Shown: positions 36,598 to 45,983 of the stretch, piece after piece
Numbering within the stretch: the first letter of the stretch is position 1
Layout of the letters: the number at the start of each line of letters is the position of its first letter
NCBI GenBank assembly: GCA_963803295.1
Contig: CAWDMC010000011.1
Span: 124,001 to 188,000, forward strand
Direction: 5' to 3'
DNA from: CAWDMC01 sp963803295
Lineage (GTDB): Bacteria > Acidobacteriota > Terriglobia > UBA7540
Length of the DNA stretch: 64,000 nt
The notes under the pieces: model-generated
The model's database searches: none
Told to the model about the DNA's origin: nothing
What the model saw: only the letters and a program-made list of their open reading frames with translations
Program-made: the position numbers and the translations under genes

Positions 36598-38652
36598 CTA
36601 CGGCGCGGCTGTAGCAATCCACACCTTCATTTTCTCCTGGCCGCGGTTGCCCCAGACGCAATAAGGGATGGCTTTGATGACAACGGGTTTTGCGCCGCCC
36701 GGAGCATGAACGGGCCGGTAGAGTTGATGTGTCCAATCGCCTGGATCTTGGGTGCGACCCTGGCCGGTAATAACGGTGACGCCGCCCAGCAGAGTTGGCT
36801 CGAAATGCGCCGTCAGATTGGCGGTGAGGGGCAGCGCGATCCGGTCCAGATCGCTTTTATTGTCGGGCTGCTCTAAGCAATAGATGAGCGCCCCGCGACG
36901 CAGCGCAATTTTGCCTCGGGATTGCAGAACGTTGGGATGGGCTTCGAGCTTTTCAATCGCTAGAGGAATGATAAGCTCCACGACATCGCCCGCCGCCCAC
37001 TTCCTGGTGATTTGAGCGTAGCCCTTCGCACTTGGCGGATCGATTCTCTTTCCATTCAAAGTAATCGTCGAGCCGCTCGCCCAACCTGGTACGCGCAGGT
37101 GCAGCGTGAAGTTCTGGGGGTGCTCGGCCGTGACTCCCAACTTGACGTGCCCTTCCCAGGGGTAACTCGTGGTCTGTTTCAGGGTGACCTTTTGCCCATT
37201 CGCGAGCGTCGTGCTGGCTTGGCTGCCCATGTACAGGTTTACCCATAAGCCATCCTCCGACTGGCTGTATACGTATCGTGCAATGGATGGGAAAAAACGC
37301 GCCGCTGTGGTTGGGCAGCAAGGAACCTCGAACCAGGGCTGCCGCTGGAAGGTCGTATCGCAAGCGAGCGGCGTCGCGTAACAAAAGCTGTCGCCCGCTG
37401 ACGATACTCCCGCCAGCACTGCATTATAAAGCGATTGCTCGAGTTGATCCATGTAGCGCCCGTCGCCGGTGAGCTTGAACAAGCGGTGGTTCCAAAGGAC
37501 CATGCCGGCCGACGCGCATGTCTCCTGATAGGCATTTTCGTTGGGCAGATCGTAGTCGTCCGTAAATCCTTCGTTCCGGGCTGCAGGTCCGATGCCGCCG
37601 GTAATGTACATGCGCTTCAGCGTTACGCTATCGTAGAGACTGTTCAAAGCTTCGATGAGGCCCTGGTCGCCGGTCTCGTAAGCGACGTCGGCCATGCCGG
37701 AATAAAGGAACATGGCGCGCACAGCGTGCCCAACGGCCACCCTCTGCTGACGCACCGGCAGGTTGTCCTGGGCGTAGCTGGTATCAAACGCCGGGGGGTG
37801 GAGCAGGAACTGATGATCCTGCGGCCAGCGCAGTTTAATGGGCCGTCCCTCACGCCACAGGACCGTGCGATCAGCCGGCAGTTTGTTGTATTCAATCTCA
37901 AAGAGCGAAGGCTTCTTGCCGCGCTCGTTCAAGTAAAACTCCGCCAAATTCAGATAGCGCCTCTCTCCCGTGGCTCGATAAAGGCGAACCCAGGCCAGCT
38001 CGATTCCCTCGTGGCCCGAAAGCCCGTCGCGCTTTCCCGGGCCAAAGGTAGCGTCAAAACAATCGGCCAGTTTTGTGGCCACGTCCAGCAGGGTTCGCTT
38101 CCCCGTGGCCTCGTAGTGCGCGACCGCGGCTTCGAACAAATGGCCGGAGCTGAAATCCTCGTGAAAGAAGGCCAGGTCTTTGAAGCGGAGATCTGGCTCT
38201 TCGATTTGAACATGCGTGTTCAAGTAGCCATCGGGCTGTTGGGCGGCAGCGATTTTCGCAATGAGGTCGTCGACCTCGCGCTCGAGTTCGGGATCGCGGT
38301 GGTTTCCAAGCACGTACGACGCGCCTTCAATCCACTTGTAGACGTCCGAGTCCGCCCACCAGGGACCGCCGAAGGCGCCCTTCGCCTTCTTCGCGGCGAC
38401 GTCGAAGTTGCGGATGCATCCAGTGGCTTCGAGCTCTTTGTAGACGTGATCGAGCGTCTTGGTGCGATTCACGTCGAGCCGCGGCGACCAGAACTTATCG
38501 TCGATCGTGATCTGCTTAAGCGGAATCTCACCGATCCGTGGCGCACCTGCGGGGTCGTTTGCATCAGGCATTCCTACGGTGGCTCTCAAGGCCGCCGGCG
38601 CCAACCATACCGCAGCCGCCATCATCGTTCTTCCTACAACTGACCACGTCAT
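36598..38652 (-). CDS. Glycoside hydrolase family 127, beta-L-arabinofuranosidase
   Basis: A 684-residue secreted enzyme (signal MMAAAVWLAPAALRAT). ITIDDKFWSPRLDVNRTKTL opens the family domain. FGGPWWADSDVYKWIEGASY and AQQPDGYLNTHVQIEEPDLR lie in the alpha/alpha barrel. The catalytic/zinc set of characterised GH127 enzymes is kept: Glu377 and Cys379 in YQETCASAGM, and Cys445-Cys446 in EVPCCPTTAARF, the latter including the cysteine nucleophile. It should release L-arabinofuranose from plant or glycoprotein glycans. The start has GGAGGAG upstream, slightly distant. Confidence 0.92.
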   Translation of the reverse strand: MTWSVVGRTMMAAAVWLAPAALRATVGMPDANDPAGAPRIGEIPLKQITIDDKFWSPRLDVNRTKTLDHVYKELEATGCIRNFDVAAKKAKGAFGGPWWADSDVYKWIEGASYVLGNHRDPELEREVDDLIAKIAAAQQPDGYLNTHVQIEEPDLRFKDLAFFHEDFSSGHLFEAAVAHYEATGKRTLLDVATKLADCFDATFGPGKRDGLSGHEGIELAWVRLYRATGERRYLNLAEFYLNERGKKPSLFEIEYNKLPADRTVLWREGRPIKLRWPQDHQFLLHPPAFDTSYAQDNLPVRQQRVAVGHAVRAMFLYSGMADVAYETGDQGLIEALNSLYDSVTLKRMYITGGIGPAARNEGFTDDYDLPNENAYQETCASAGMVLWNHRLFKLTGDGRYMDQLEQSLYNAVLAGVSSAGDSFCYATPLACDTTFQRQPWFEVPCCPTTAARFFPSIARYVYSQSEDGLWVNLYMGSQASTTLANGQKVTLKQTTSYPWEGHVKLGVTAEHPQNFTLHLRVPGWASGSTITLNGKRIDPPSAKGYAQITRKWAAGDVVELIIPLAIEKLEAHPNVLQSRGKIALRRGALIYCLEQPDNKSDLDRIALPLTANLTAHFEPTLLGGVTVITGQGRTQDPGDWTHQLYRPVHAPGGAKPVVIKAIPYCVWGNRGQEKMKVWIATAAP

Positions 38653-38738
38653 GATCGTTTCACTCCTCCGCTCTCGGCCGGGCGCTTAATTAATTCCGCC
38701 AGCACGGTCAAGAATCAGACCGTCACGATAAGTCCGGG

Positions 38739-40385
38739 CTAGGGTTTGGTCAGGGCCTCACCGCTGGACGAAGCGACTGGCATTGAGGACGTTCCCTCGC
38801 GAACGATCCTCTTGAGCGAGGCATTGGGAAAAGCGTCATCGTCCTCCGATTGTAGCTTGCTCGCGCGTAAGGCAAGCTCCCTGGCCCGGGCCTCGTCCCC
38901 CTTACGCCGGCAAGCCTGAGAGAGCATGTAGAGGGAACTCGCGCGCGTAGGATCGAGCGCCACGGCCTTCTCGAGTTCTCTGATAGCGGAATCGAGCGCA
39001 CCACTATCCAGCAGGATCTTGCTGAGGTCAAGTCGCGCGTGCCAGAAATCGGGATTGAGCCGGATACAGGCCTCGAACGCGGCCTTTGCTTCGTCAGCCT
39101 CTTTCGTCCCTGGGACGACTCCTGACTGTAACAGAGATCTGCCGCACCAATACTGGGCAAGGTAGGAATCAGGATGTTCCCGGGCGGCCGTGCGAAGAAT
39201 TTCCACGGCTTGACCCATTTTGCCGGTCTGCATGGAAACCAGCCCCAACGCCACCGCTGGGAGAACATCATTTCGAGAGATTTTGGCTGACTTAGAGAAA
39301 TCCTCCTGCGCTGCCCCGAACTGCCCCTTCATCGCGTGCAGCAGGCCCCGCTCCAAGTGTAGCCGCTCGGAACCCGGAAGATTCGCAATGCCAATCTCCG
39401 CGATTTCCAAACCCAAATCGTAATTCTGGTGGTCGAGACAGATCGCGCAGAGGTCTACGTAACTATCTTCGTTCTTAGGATCGAGATGAGTGGCGAGGCG
39501 AAGGGCGTTGTAGGCCTGCTTGACCTGCCCATTCTTGAGATAGGCCGACGCAGCCAGGTTGGCGAGTTCAGACGTACCATGCCCTTGATTCAACAATTCG
39601 TTGGCAGCACGGATGGCCGAAACGGCATCGTCGGCTCGAAGGTAAGCCAGCGCCTGGTCATAGCCGGCAAGATAAGGGTCCTTATAGGTACCACGAGCCA
39701 GTCCGAATTCCCGGGCGGCGTCGGCGTAGTCGCCATCCTCAACCAGCAAGGCGCCAGCTCGAAAATGGGAATCCCCGTCACTCGGTGTGAGCCTATCTAG
39801 CACGCCCAGGGCTTGCTGCAAGTGTTTCAGGCGGAGTTCGCATTCGGCATAATGCAGGATCCTCTGCGAGCCGCTCGCCAGAATGCCACCTGCAATCCGG
39901 TACCGTTCAACCGCAAGGGCGTACTGCCCTTCGCTATAGTAAATCTCTCCCAGCAACAGATTCGCCGATTCGTCCTTTGGCGCGTACTCGAGCGCTTGCT
40001 TCAGGTGATCCTTGGCCTCTTTCACGCGTTGTGCGTGCGCCTCATTGGCGGCGAGGTTGGTGAGCGCCGGATAGAAATGCGGGTCGAGCCTGAGAGCCCG
40101 CTCAAACTCCAAGTTGGCATCTTGAACCCTACCCGCACCGGTGAGAGCGGCGCCCAGCAGATTGATGGCTTTTAAATCTTGGGGAGCACGGGCAAGATGC
40201 TGCTTGAGGATGGCGATTGCGTGATCGTAATTCTTCCCGGCGATATCCTGGTCCGCACAACTGTAGACCGAGCGGCACGGCTGATTCGCCGCGGCCGCGT
40301 TCGCAGCGAGGGCCAGCAGGAGGAGAGCGGCGTTGGCCAGCCTGCAGAACGGGAACCGATTCACTGCCTTGGAGCCTGGTATCAT
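38739..40385 (-). CDS. TPR-repeat protein, secreted
   Basis: About 548 residues with a signal peptide (LANAALLLLALAANAAAANQ) and around twelve TPR units, for example DHAIAILKQHLARAPQDLKA, EFERALRLDPHFYPALTNLA and LDPTRASSLYMLSQACRRKG. No enzymatic domain is seen. Proteins like this follow TonB receptors and multihaem cytochromes in Acidobacteriota and probably organise periplasmic complexes. The frame is open to 40487, but the ATG at 40385 places the signal peptide correctly. It lies downstream of the small TPR gene on the same strand. Confidence 0.82.
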   Translation of the reverse strand: MIPGSKAVNRFPFCRLANAALLLLALAANAAAANQPCRSVYSCADQDIAGKNYDHAIAILKQHLARAPQDLKAINLLGAALTGAGRVQDANLEFERALRLDPHFYPALTNLAANEAHAQRVKEAKDHLKQALEYAPKDESANLLLGEIYYSEGQYALAVERYRIAGGILASGSQRILHYAECELRLKHLQQALGVLDRLTPSDGDSHFRAGALLVEDGDYADAAREFGLARGTYKDPYLAGYDQALAYLRADDAVSAIRAANELLNQGHGTSELANLAASAYLKNGQVKQAYNALRLATHLDPKNEDSYVDLCAICLDHQNYDLGLEIAEIGIANLPGSERLHLERGLLHAMKGQFGAAQEDFSKSAKISRNDVLPAVALGLVSMQTGKMGQAVEILRTAAREHPDSYLAQYWCGRSLLQSGVVPGTKEADEAKAAFEACIRLNPDFWHARLDLSKILLDSGALDSAIRELEKAVALDPTRASSLYMLSQACRRKGDEARARELALRASKLQSEDDDAFPNASLKRIVREGTSSMPVASSSGEALTKP

Positions 40386-40534
40386 CGTTCCGACAATCAG
40401 AATAGCCGCCTCGAAGCCGAGAAACCAGGGATTCTTCTCTCTCGTTGTGGTGCGCCGCTGGCCCTCGGGGTCACCATGGGCACGCACAACGAGGGCCGCC
40501 TACATGCCGATCCTGCCGCAACCGGATTCCCGGC

Positions 40535-40957
40535 TCAACGATCTCCGGAGTCTTGCGGAGCCGAGCTACCGAGGGCTTGGCGCACACGTTTCGTCAGCCC
40601 AACCATTTTCTCCTCGTCGCCCCGCGCACGATAGACGTTCGCCAGTGCCTCCGCTGCCGGCAGAAGGAGTGGGTCCAGTCTGATCGCCCTTTCCAAATGC
40701 TCGGCAGCCTTATCCATCTGGCCCGCCCTCATCCAGGCTTCTCCTGCATCGGCTTCGTTTAGAGCGGAATCCGGCCCCAACTCGAGAACGCGCTCGAAAA
40801 TCCCGGTGGCCTCCTGCGGCTGGTGGATGGCCAGATAAGCCCGGCCCAATGCGCTGAGCACAGCAGCGTCGTCGGGGAACTGCGCCCGCACTCCAGTGAG
40901 CAGGTGATAGCCGCGAACGATTTCGGAGGCGGAGTGGTTTTCAAATCCTGCATTCAT
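40535..40957 (-). CDS. TPR domain separated from the upstream cytochrome by one amber codon
   Basis: A 140-residue segment with about three TPR units (AVLSALGRAYLAIHQPQEAT, AAEHLERAIRLDPLLLPAAE). Its ATG follows directly on the TAG that ends the heptahaem cytochrome, and both are in the same frame. It has no ribosome-binding site or signal peptide of its own and starts mid-helix (ALA-stop-MNAGFENHSASEIVRG). The natural reading is that it is the C-terminal TPR domain of a 545-residue cytochrome-TPR protein cut by a nonsense change (TAC or TAT to TAG). Alternatively it is produced by reinitiation. Confidence 0.72.
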   Translation of the reverse strand: MNAGFENHSASEIVRGYHLLTGVRAQFPDDAAVLSALGRAYLAIHQPQEATGIFERVLELGPDSALNEADAGEAWMRAGQMDKAAEHLERAIRLDPLLLPAAEALANVYRARGDEEKMVGLTKRVRQALGSSAPQDSGDR

Positions 40958-42172
40958 CTAGGCGAGCGCGAAGTTCCGCTCGACGAGAGAAGGTGGTGGC
41001 GGACGCCAGGCAACTAGTTCGTTACTCTCAGCCTGGTTCTCTTCCCTCTCTGGCGCCAGCAAACGTGAAATCCTATGATCGGTGAACACCGTGTGACCGC
41101 CATCCTTCGCGTTGAGTTTGGCCATGTGGCACCCTACGCAGTTGCCGCTCGCACCGCCAGGATGTGAGTTCCCGAGTCTGCGAGCGTGACAGAAAAGGCA
41201 GCGGGACCGATAGTACTCGGGAGGCTGGCGCGCCCGGTCATGGGGATCGTGGCACGTGCCGCACCACAGACGTCCGTTACTCTTGCGCGCGCACAAACTC
41301 AGAGCAAGTTGTTCGGCCTGGCCAATCACCTTTAGGGCCGCGGGCGAATCCGGTGCTACTGCATGAATGTAAATCGCAAAAACGTGTTCCAAGGATTCGC
41401 CAGGATGAAAATCGCTGAAGCTCATTCCCGGATTCAAGACCCTGGCTGCTCCTTTAAGATGACATTGCTCGCAGACGCTGTTGCGCGCGGCCACAGGAAG
41501 TTTGGCAGGATTCACGATCGTGCCCGGCAAAAGCCGCCGGAGGTGACGTGCCGGATCGCCATGACAGCGGTCGCAGGAAATAGCCTCCTCGGCGAAAGCA
41601 GGATTTCCGTATTCATTGAGCGTCCCGTCGATGTGCCGCGGTTTGCCGGAGTGACAATCGAGACAGCCTTCAGTGACGGCGCGGATGAAGTCAGGAGCCC
41701 GGTACTCCTCATATCCCGGCGCCATATCGTAGCGCTTGAGCCTGGGGTAGTAACACAGTGGGGACTGGAACAGGTGGTCCCCGATACGAACCATATACCC
41801 GGAGGCGTGGTTGCCCGAGCCAATCACATAGGCCACGCGATAGGCGGAGATGCTCCCGTCGCGCTCCATTCGCTGCCACAAGCCAGCGGCAATGGAATAG
41901 ATCGTGAACTTTGTGCCTGAATAAGAATGGACGAAGGATCCTTCCGGTTCTTTGCCGGGTGCCCGGAGCGAGTGGGCCATGGCGGAGCGCGAATAGCCCT
42001 CTACCTCCCGAGGGTGACAAGAGCAGCAAGGATTGTTAACGGAGAGGGCGAGAGCAAACATAGGGTGCACCAAGGGCAGGAGGACCAGCCAAAGGCAGGA
42101 CGCCGCGAGCGAGCGAGTCGCCGCCCCGCAGCTGACAAATACTCGGACCGTCCGGCCGACGTCGCTTCCCAT
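40958..42172 (-). CDS. Multihaem c-type cytochrome (seven CxxCH), C-terminally cut by an amber codon
   Basis: About 404 residues with a signal/anchor segment (AASCLWLVLLPLVHPMFALA). Seven CxxCH haem-binding motifs are visible: CCSCH, CLDCH, CDRCH, CEQCH, CGTCH, CLFCH and CVGCH. The last follows GGASGN and is followed by MAKLNAKDGGHTVFTDHRIS, a pattern seen in cytochromes of the doubled-CXXCH/NapC-like type. It should carry electrons in the periplasm. The ATG at 42172 was preferred to 42352 because the latter overlaps the receptor gene and precedes the signal. The frame continues past the TAG (40958-40960) into a TPR domain. Confidence 0.85.
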   Translation of the reverse strand: MGSDVGRTVRVFVSCGAATRSLAASCLWLVLLPLVHPMFALALSVNNPCCSCHPREVEGYSRSAMAHSLRAPGKEPEGSFVHSYSGTKFTIYSIAAGLWQRMERDGSISAYRVAYVIGSGNHASGYMVRIGDHLFQSPLCYYPRLKRYDMAPGYEEYRAPDFIRAVTEGCLDCHSGKPRHIDGTLNEYGNPAFAEEAISCDRCHGDPARHLRRLLPGTIVNPAKLPVAARNSVCEQCHLKGAARVLNPGMSFSDFHPGESLEHVFAIYIHAVAPDSPAALKVIGQAEQLALSLCARKSNGRLWCGTCHDPHDRARQPPEYYRSRCLFCHARRLGNSHPGGASGNCVGCHMAKLNAKDGGHTVFTDHRISRLLAPEREENQAESNELVAWRPPPPSLVERNFALA

Positions 42173-42222
42173 GAGGGTCAGAGGGGAGGGCTGCCTCACC
42201 CTCCCTGTCTGGCAAAGGTAAG

Positions 42223-42244
42223 GGGGTACGATTAGCCGTACCCC
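42223..42244. terminator. Perfect 8-bp hairpin between receptor and cytochrome genes
   Basis: GGGGTACG - ATTAGC - CGTACCCC, 14 bases after the TonB receptor stop on the minus strand. A second stem, GGGAGGG with CCCTCCC (42184-42205), lies just before the cytochrome ATG. No T-tract follows the first stem. They may stabilise the receptor mRNA or lower expression of the downstream genes. Confidence 0.5.
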
Positions 42245-42257
42245 TAAACCGTCCTTC

Positions 42258-45200
42258 CTAGAACTCGATGCGTAGGCCAAACTGAATGTCCCTAGCGGGG
42301 AATGCGCCCGGGGCGAAGCCAAACCTGCCCGACGCAATGTTGTCGTTACCACTGCCGTTAGGGTTGGTCAGATTGACATGGTTGAAAACGTTAAAGAACT
42401 CCGCCCGGAATTCTGCCTGGGCGCCCTCCCTGCCGACAAACCAGGGAATGTGTGTCCGCTTAATGGCCGAGAAATCGGTATTGATGTACCCCGGCCCAAT
42501 GAAGGTGTTCCGGCCGAGATTTCCGATCTGCCCCAACCCCGGAGCCGGAAAAAGGTTCCCGCATCGCGAAGTAGCACAGTTAAACACGCCAGCGTTGAGG
42601 AACTGATTCTCCGAAAAACCACTATTGGAGAATCCTCCTACCGTGTTAGGACGATCATTGTTTGTTCCGTCCGCGTTGTAATCGCATCCCGTATTTCCGA
42701 TGACTGCTCCACTTGCATCAACGGTCGGATTGAAACTTGCCCCGCAGAAAGCGGAAAAAGGTGTACCCGTCTGGATAATCGTGATGTTGCTGAGCTGCCA
42801 TCCATTGAGCAGTACGTTGGCAACGGGCGAACTACCTCCGAAGTGCGGAACCTGCCACAGGGTGCTGAACGAGAAACGGCGGGCCACGTCAAAGTCAGCC
42901 AGTCCGCGCTGAGATTTGAGGTCCAAAGGATCGACCGGCTCCAATCCAAAGGTCTGCGACTGATCAATCGCTTTGCCGAAGGTGTAGGCAGCCTGGAAAT
43001 TGACGCCCTTCGTAAATCCCCGGTTGTGAATACTCAAGGTTGCCCCGTCGTAGGCCGAACTGTAATTGGATTGACCGTAAAGGAGTCCGCCAAAGCTGGC
43101 GTTGTAGCCTGTGTAGCCACCATTCTGGACCAGGTCACTGGCAAAGCGGTTGACGTTATACGACGAATACAAGTGGTGACCGACCGAACCGATGTAGTCT
43201 GCCTCAGCCACCCAGTTGCTCATGATCTCGCGCTGTACGCCGAAGGACCAGTTTTCACCGTACTGGACCTGCATGTGCGGGTCGGTCACGACCTGGGTTG
43301 TTTTGGTACCGACCAGGCCATTTTTGGGATCGAGCCCGGTAACCTTGAGTCCGGAGACGGCCGGAAAATTATACGGCGACTTACCCGAAGCGCCCAAGCC
43401 GAACGCGGGTGTGCACGCCGGCGCAGAGAGAAGGGAACATGAGGCGTTGGCCACAAGCGGAAGGTTGTTGCGATCGCCGGTGAATAATTGGTTGGCAGGC
43501 CGATCGTAGAATACTCCGGCACCGCCGCGAATCGACCATTTGCCCTGCTTCGTTGGATCCCAAGCGAACCCGAGCCGCGGGGCTAGATTACCGATACGGG
43601 TGTGCCAAAGCTGGGGCACATGGTCCATTTTGAGATTGGCGATCTGGTCCTGCCAGCTGCCGCTGCCAGGGAACACACCATTATTGAGCCGGTCAAATCT
43701 CTCCGTAGGCCCGGTGAACGTTTCCCAGCGAAGCCCCAGGTTAAGGGTTAGATTTGGCTTTGCCTTGAAGTCATCTTGAATGAACGCCCCTAGATCGGTA
43801 TCACGATAGGCGAAATCGACGTTGACCACACCAACCTGTCCCGTGCGCGGATCGAATTGTATGTTCGACTCCAGGTAAGGCTTGTCGGCAGCGAATTGCA
43901 ACACATTGGCGAACTCAAAAGTCGGACGCCGCGTAGTATCGGTGAACAATTCATCGTCGTGATGACGGGCCGCATTGGCGCCGAACTTGAAATTGTGCCG
44001 GCCACGGACCAGCGTCGCCACATCCTTCCACTCGTAATTGTTTTGCTTGAACAATCCGATAAACCCATCTCCGATGCCGGGCGTGCCCTGGCCATATGAG
44101 CCATCGTCTATGGTCATGTTGGGAACCTGGCAGTTGTCACAGGGAGCGTCACCGAAAGTTCGGGTATAGCTTACCCTCATCTCGTTGACGAACGCCGGGC
44201 CGGCAGTATGGGTCCATGCCAGGTTGATCAGATGGGTGTACTCCGGTTCGGCCGGGCTAAAGGCCGGGAAGAATATCGATGGCGCAGCGAATTCGACGGT
44301 TTGACGGGTGGTGCGGTAAAAGCTCCCGTAAAGCCGATCCTTAAAGTCATTCCAGTTATGGTCGACGCGCGCACTCACCTGTATCCCGTTGCGAAATACC
44401 GTATTCGAAAAGTCGCCCGTCCCACTCACCGGGAAGCTACAAGGCAGGGTTCCGATGGGCGTCGAGATCGGGGTGTCGCCCGTGCAGTTGCTCCCCAGAT
44501 CGGCACCGGCAGTAGTAAACAATCGATTCGGTTGAAATGAAGTTGGGAATTGACTTAGAACCTGCGTAGAGACGTTGTTAGGCAAGTTGTTCTTCATGTA
44601 GTTGATCATCTGTGGCGTAGCGATCTCGGCTGGGAACGCGACTCCCACACCGGAGCGCAGCATGTCGATCGAACCAAAGAAGAAGTCCTTGTCTTTTCGG
44701 ATGGGCCCGCCGAAGCTTCCTCCGAACTCATTACGCAAGAACGTGGGAGCAGTCGGCTGGAAAACCGTCCTCGCATTCAGGTGGGTATCGGTGTGGAACC
44801 AGCTCAAGGTCCCGTGAAAGGCGTTGGTTCCCGCCTTGGTCTCCACGTTGACGATGGCAGCCGCGTTCCGCCCATACTCCGCCGAGAAGTTGTTGGTCTG
44901 AATGCGGACCTCCTGGATGGAGTCCGCGTTCGGGGTCAGATTGGTGACGCCGCCGCGGGGGTTACCATTGGTGGTTGCGCCGTCCACCATAAAGTTGTTG
45001 GACTCGGCCCGCTGCCCGTTGGCATTGAGGTTCACGCCCAGTTCGGCATTGAAGATATCGGCCGTCGCCTGAGCGTAAGCCTGACCGCCGCCGCTGGGCA
45101 AGCCGGTAACTCCGGGGGTCAGGACCACTAGGCTGAACATATTCCGCCCGACAAGGGGGAGTTCATGGACCTTCGTTTCATTGATCTGCCCGGAAACGGC

Positions 45201-45596
45201 ACCCGTCGTGAGGTTCACCGGCGTAACCGCAGCCGTCACCTCGACCTTGGTTGCGGTGGTGCCCAGCTTGAGGGTCGCGTTGAGGGTGCGAACTTCAGCC
45301 ACCTGAATCGAGATATCATTCTGGACTGACGTTGTAAATCCCTTCGACATCACGGTAACTGTGAATGTCGACGCCGGCAAGGCCGTAAAGCGATAGGTGC
45401 CAGCAGACGTAGTGACAGTGCTCTGCTCAACGCCTGTGCTGTTGTTTCTGATTGTCACCTGTGCGCCGGGCACGACCGCACCGGCTGGGTCAGAGATCGT
45501 GCCCTCCAGACCGCTGGAAAACTGAGCCCACACCGCCGTACAGGAAAACAGCAGACATACCACCACTGAGGAACCTAGAACTCGAGAGAACCTCAT
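42258..45596 (-). CDS. TonB-dependent receptor, Oar-like (second)
   Basis: About 1,112 residues. Signal peptide VVVCLLFSCTAVWAQ, then a carboxypeptidase-regulatory-like domain (GLEGTISDPAGAVVPGAQVT), plug (LPLVGRNMFSLVVLTPGVTG, GQRAESNNFMVDGATTNGN, IQTNNFSAEYGRNAAAIVNV), and a long barrel with TNAFHGTLSWFHTD and a terminal DIQFGLRIEF. It is homologous in layout to the receptor at 3.9-7.2 kb but diverged. The ATG at 45596 follows GGGAGGAGG. It heads a minus-strand run of cytochrome, TPR, GH127 and sulfatase-like genes, and a strong promoter lies upstream at 45876-45904. Confidence 0.92.
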   Translation of the reverse strand: MRFSRVLGSSVVVCLLFSCTAVWAQFSSGLEGTISDPAGAVVPGAQVTIRNNSTGVEQSTVTTSAGTYRFTALPASTFTVTVMSKGFTTSVQNDISIQVAEVRTLNATLKLGTTATKVEVTAAVTPVNLTTGAVSGQINETKVHELPLVGRNMFSLVVLTPGVTGLPSGGGQAYAQATADIFNAELGVNLNANGQRAESNNFMVDGATTNGNPRGGVTNLTPNADSIQEVRIQTNNFSAEYGRNAAAIVNVETKAGTNAFHGTLSWFHTDTHLNARTVFQPTAPTFLRNEFGGSFGGPIRKDKDFFFGSIDMLRSGVGVAFPAEIATPQMINYMKNNLPNNVSTQVLSQFPTSFQPNRLFTTAGADLGSNCTGDTPISTPIGTLPCSFPVSGTGDFSNTVFRNGIQVSARVDHNWNDFKDRLYGSFYRTTRQTVEFAAPSIFFPAFSPAEPEYTHLINLAWTHTAGPAFVNEMRVSYTRTFGDAPCDNCQVPNMTIDDGSYGQGTPGIGDGFIGLFKQNNYEWKDVATLVRGRHNFKFGANAARHHDDELFTDTTRRPTFEFANVLQFAADKPYLESNIQFDPRTGQVGVVNVDFAYRDTDLGAFIQDDFKAKPNLTLNLGLRWETFTGPTERFDRLNNGVFPGSGSWQDQIANLKMDHVPQLWHTRIGNLAPRLGFAWDPTKQGKWSIRGGAGVFYDRPANQLFTGDRNNLPLVANASCSLLSAPACTPAFGLGASGKSPYNFPAVSGLKVTGLDPKNGLVGTKTTQVVTDPHMQVQYGENWSFGVQREIMSNWVAEADYIGSVGHHLYSSYNVNRFASDLVQNGGYTGYNASFGGLLYGQSNYSSAYDGATLSIHNRGFTKGVNFQAAYTFGKAIDQSQTFGLEPVDPLDLKSQRGLADFDVARRFSFSTLWQVPHFGGSSPVANVLLNGWQLSNITIIQTGTPFSAFCGASFNPTVDASGAVIGNTGCDYNADGTNNDRPNTVGGFSNSGFSENQFLNAGVFNCATSRCGNLFPAPGLGQIGNLGRNTFIGPGYINTDFSAIKRTHIPWFVGREGAQAEFRAEFFNVFNHVNLTNPNGSGNDNIASGRFGFAPGAFPARDIQFGLRIEF

Positions 45597-45844
45597 TCGT
45601 CGCCTCCTCCCTGAATCGAGCGTGGACCCAATCCTCTGATAGGCCCTGCGCGCCTTCACCCGTCGCATGCCAGCAAATCTAGTCACAACCTGCGGAGTCA
45701 AGAGACTCCTGGGGTTGAAGAGTACCTGCCCACTGCATCTATAAGTACACTATCCGGGTAGACGCCTAAGTCGAGGCTGCGTAACAATGAGCTACTACTG
45801 ACCTCCCTTGCCTTGCCGTATGAGGAAAGCCGCTATGAGAATTT

Positions 45845-45865
45845 GAGTATACGCTATCGTATCCC
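45845..45865. promoter_or_regulatory. Imperfect palindrome, probable operator (site A)
   Basis: Minus strand reads GGGATACGATAGCGTATACT plus C; it contains the inverted repeat ATACG/CGTAT. It starts ten bases downstream of the -10 element at 45876, so a bound repressor would block the receptor operon. Three related sites lie at 49523, 59040 and 60001. Confidence 0.5.
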
Positions 45866-45875
45866 GTCTTGCGCA

Positions 45876-45904
45876 CATATACCCTAGTACAATAAGGCTG
45901 TCAA
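45876..45904 (-). promoter_or_regulatory. Sigma70-type promoter for the receptor-cytochrome-GH127 operon
   Basis: Minus strand: TTGACA (45904-45899), a 17-base spacer, TATATG (45881-45876). Transcription from about 45869 would run through site A and reach the receptor ATG after some 270 bases. The rest of 45597-45983 holds no gene. Confidence 0.65.
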
Positions 45905-45983
45905 GTTCAAATCTAAAGCCCCGTGCACCTAATGGCTCGCTTGGTCCTAAATAGGCTGATAAAGTGAGAGATTCCGCTGAATA

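Noticed and set aside
40958..40960. Pyrrolysine or recoded amber in the cytochrome gene
   Set aside because: No pyl genes are seen and other genes in the window use TAG as a normal stop (for example 33928-33930).
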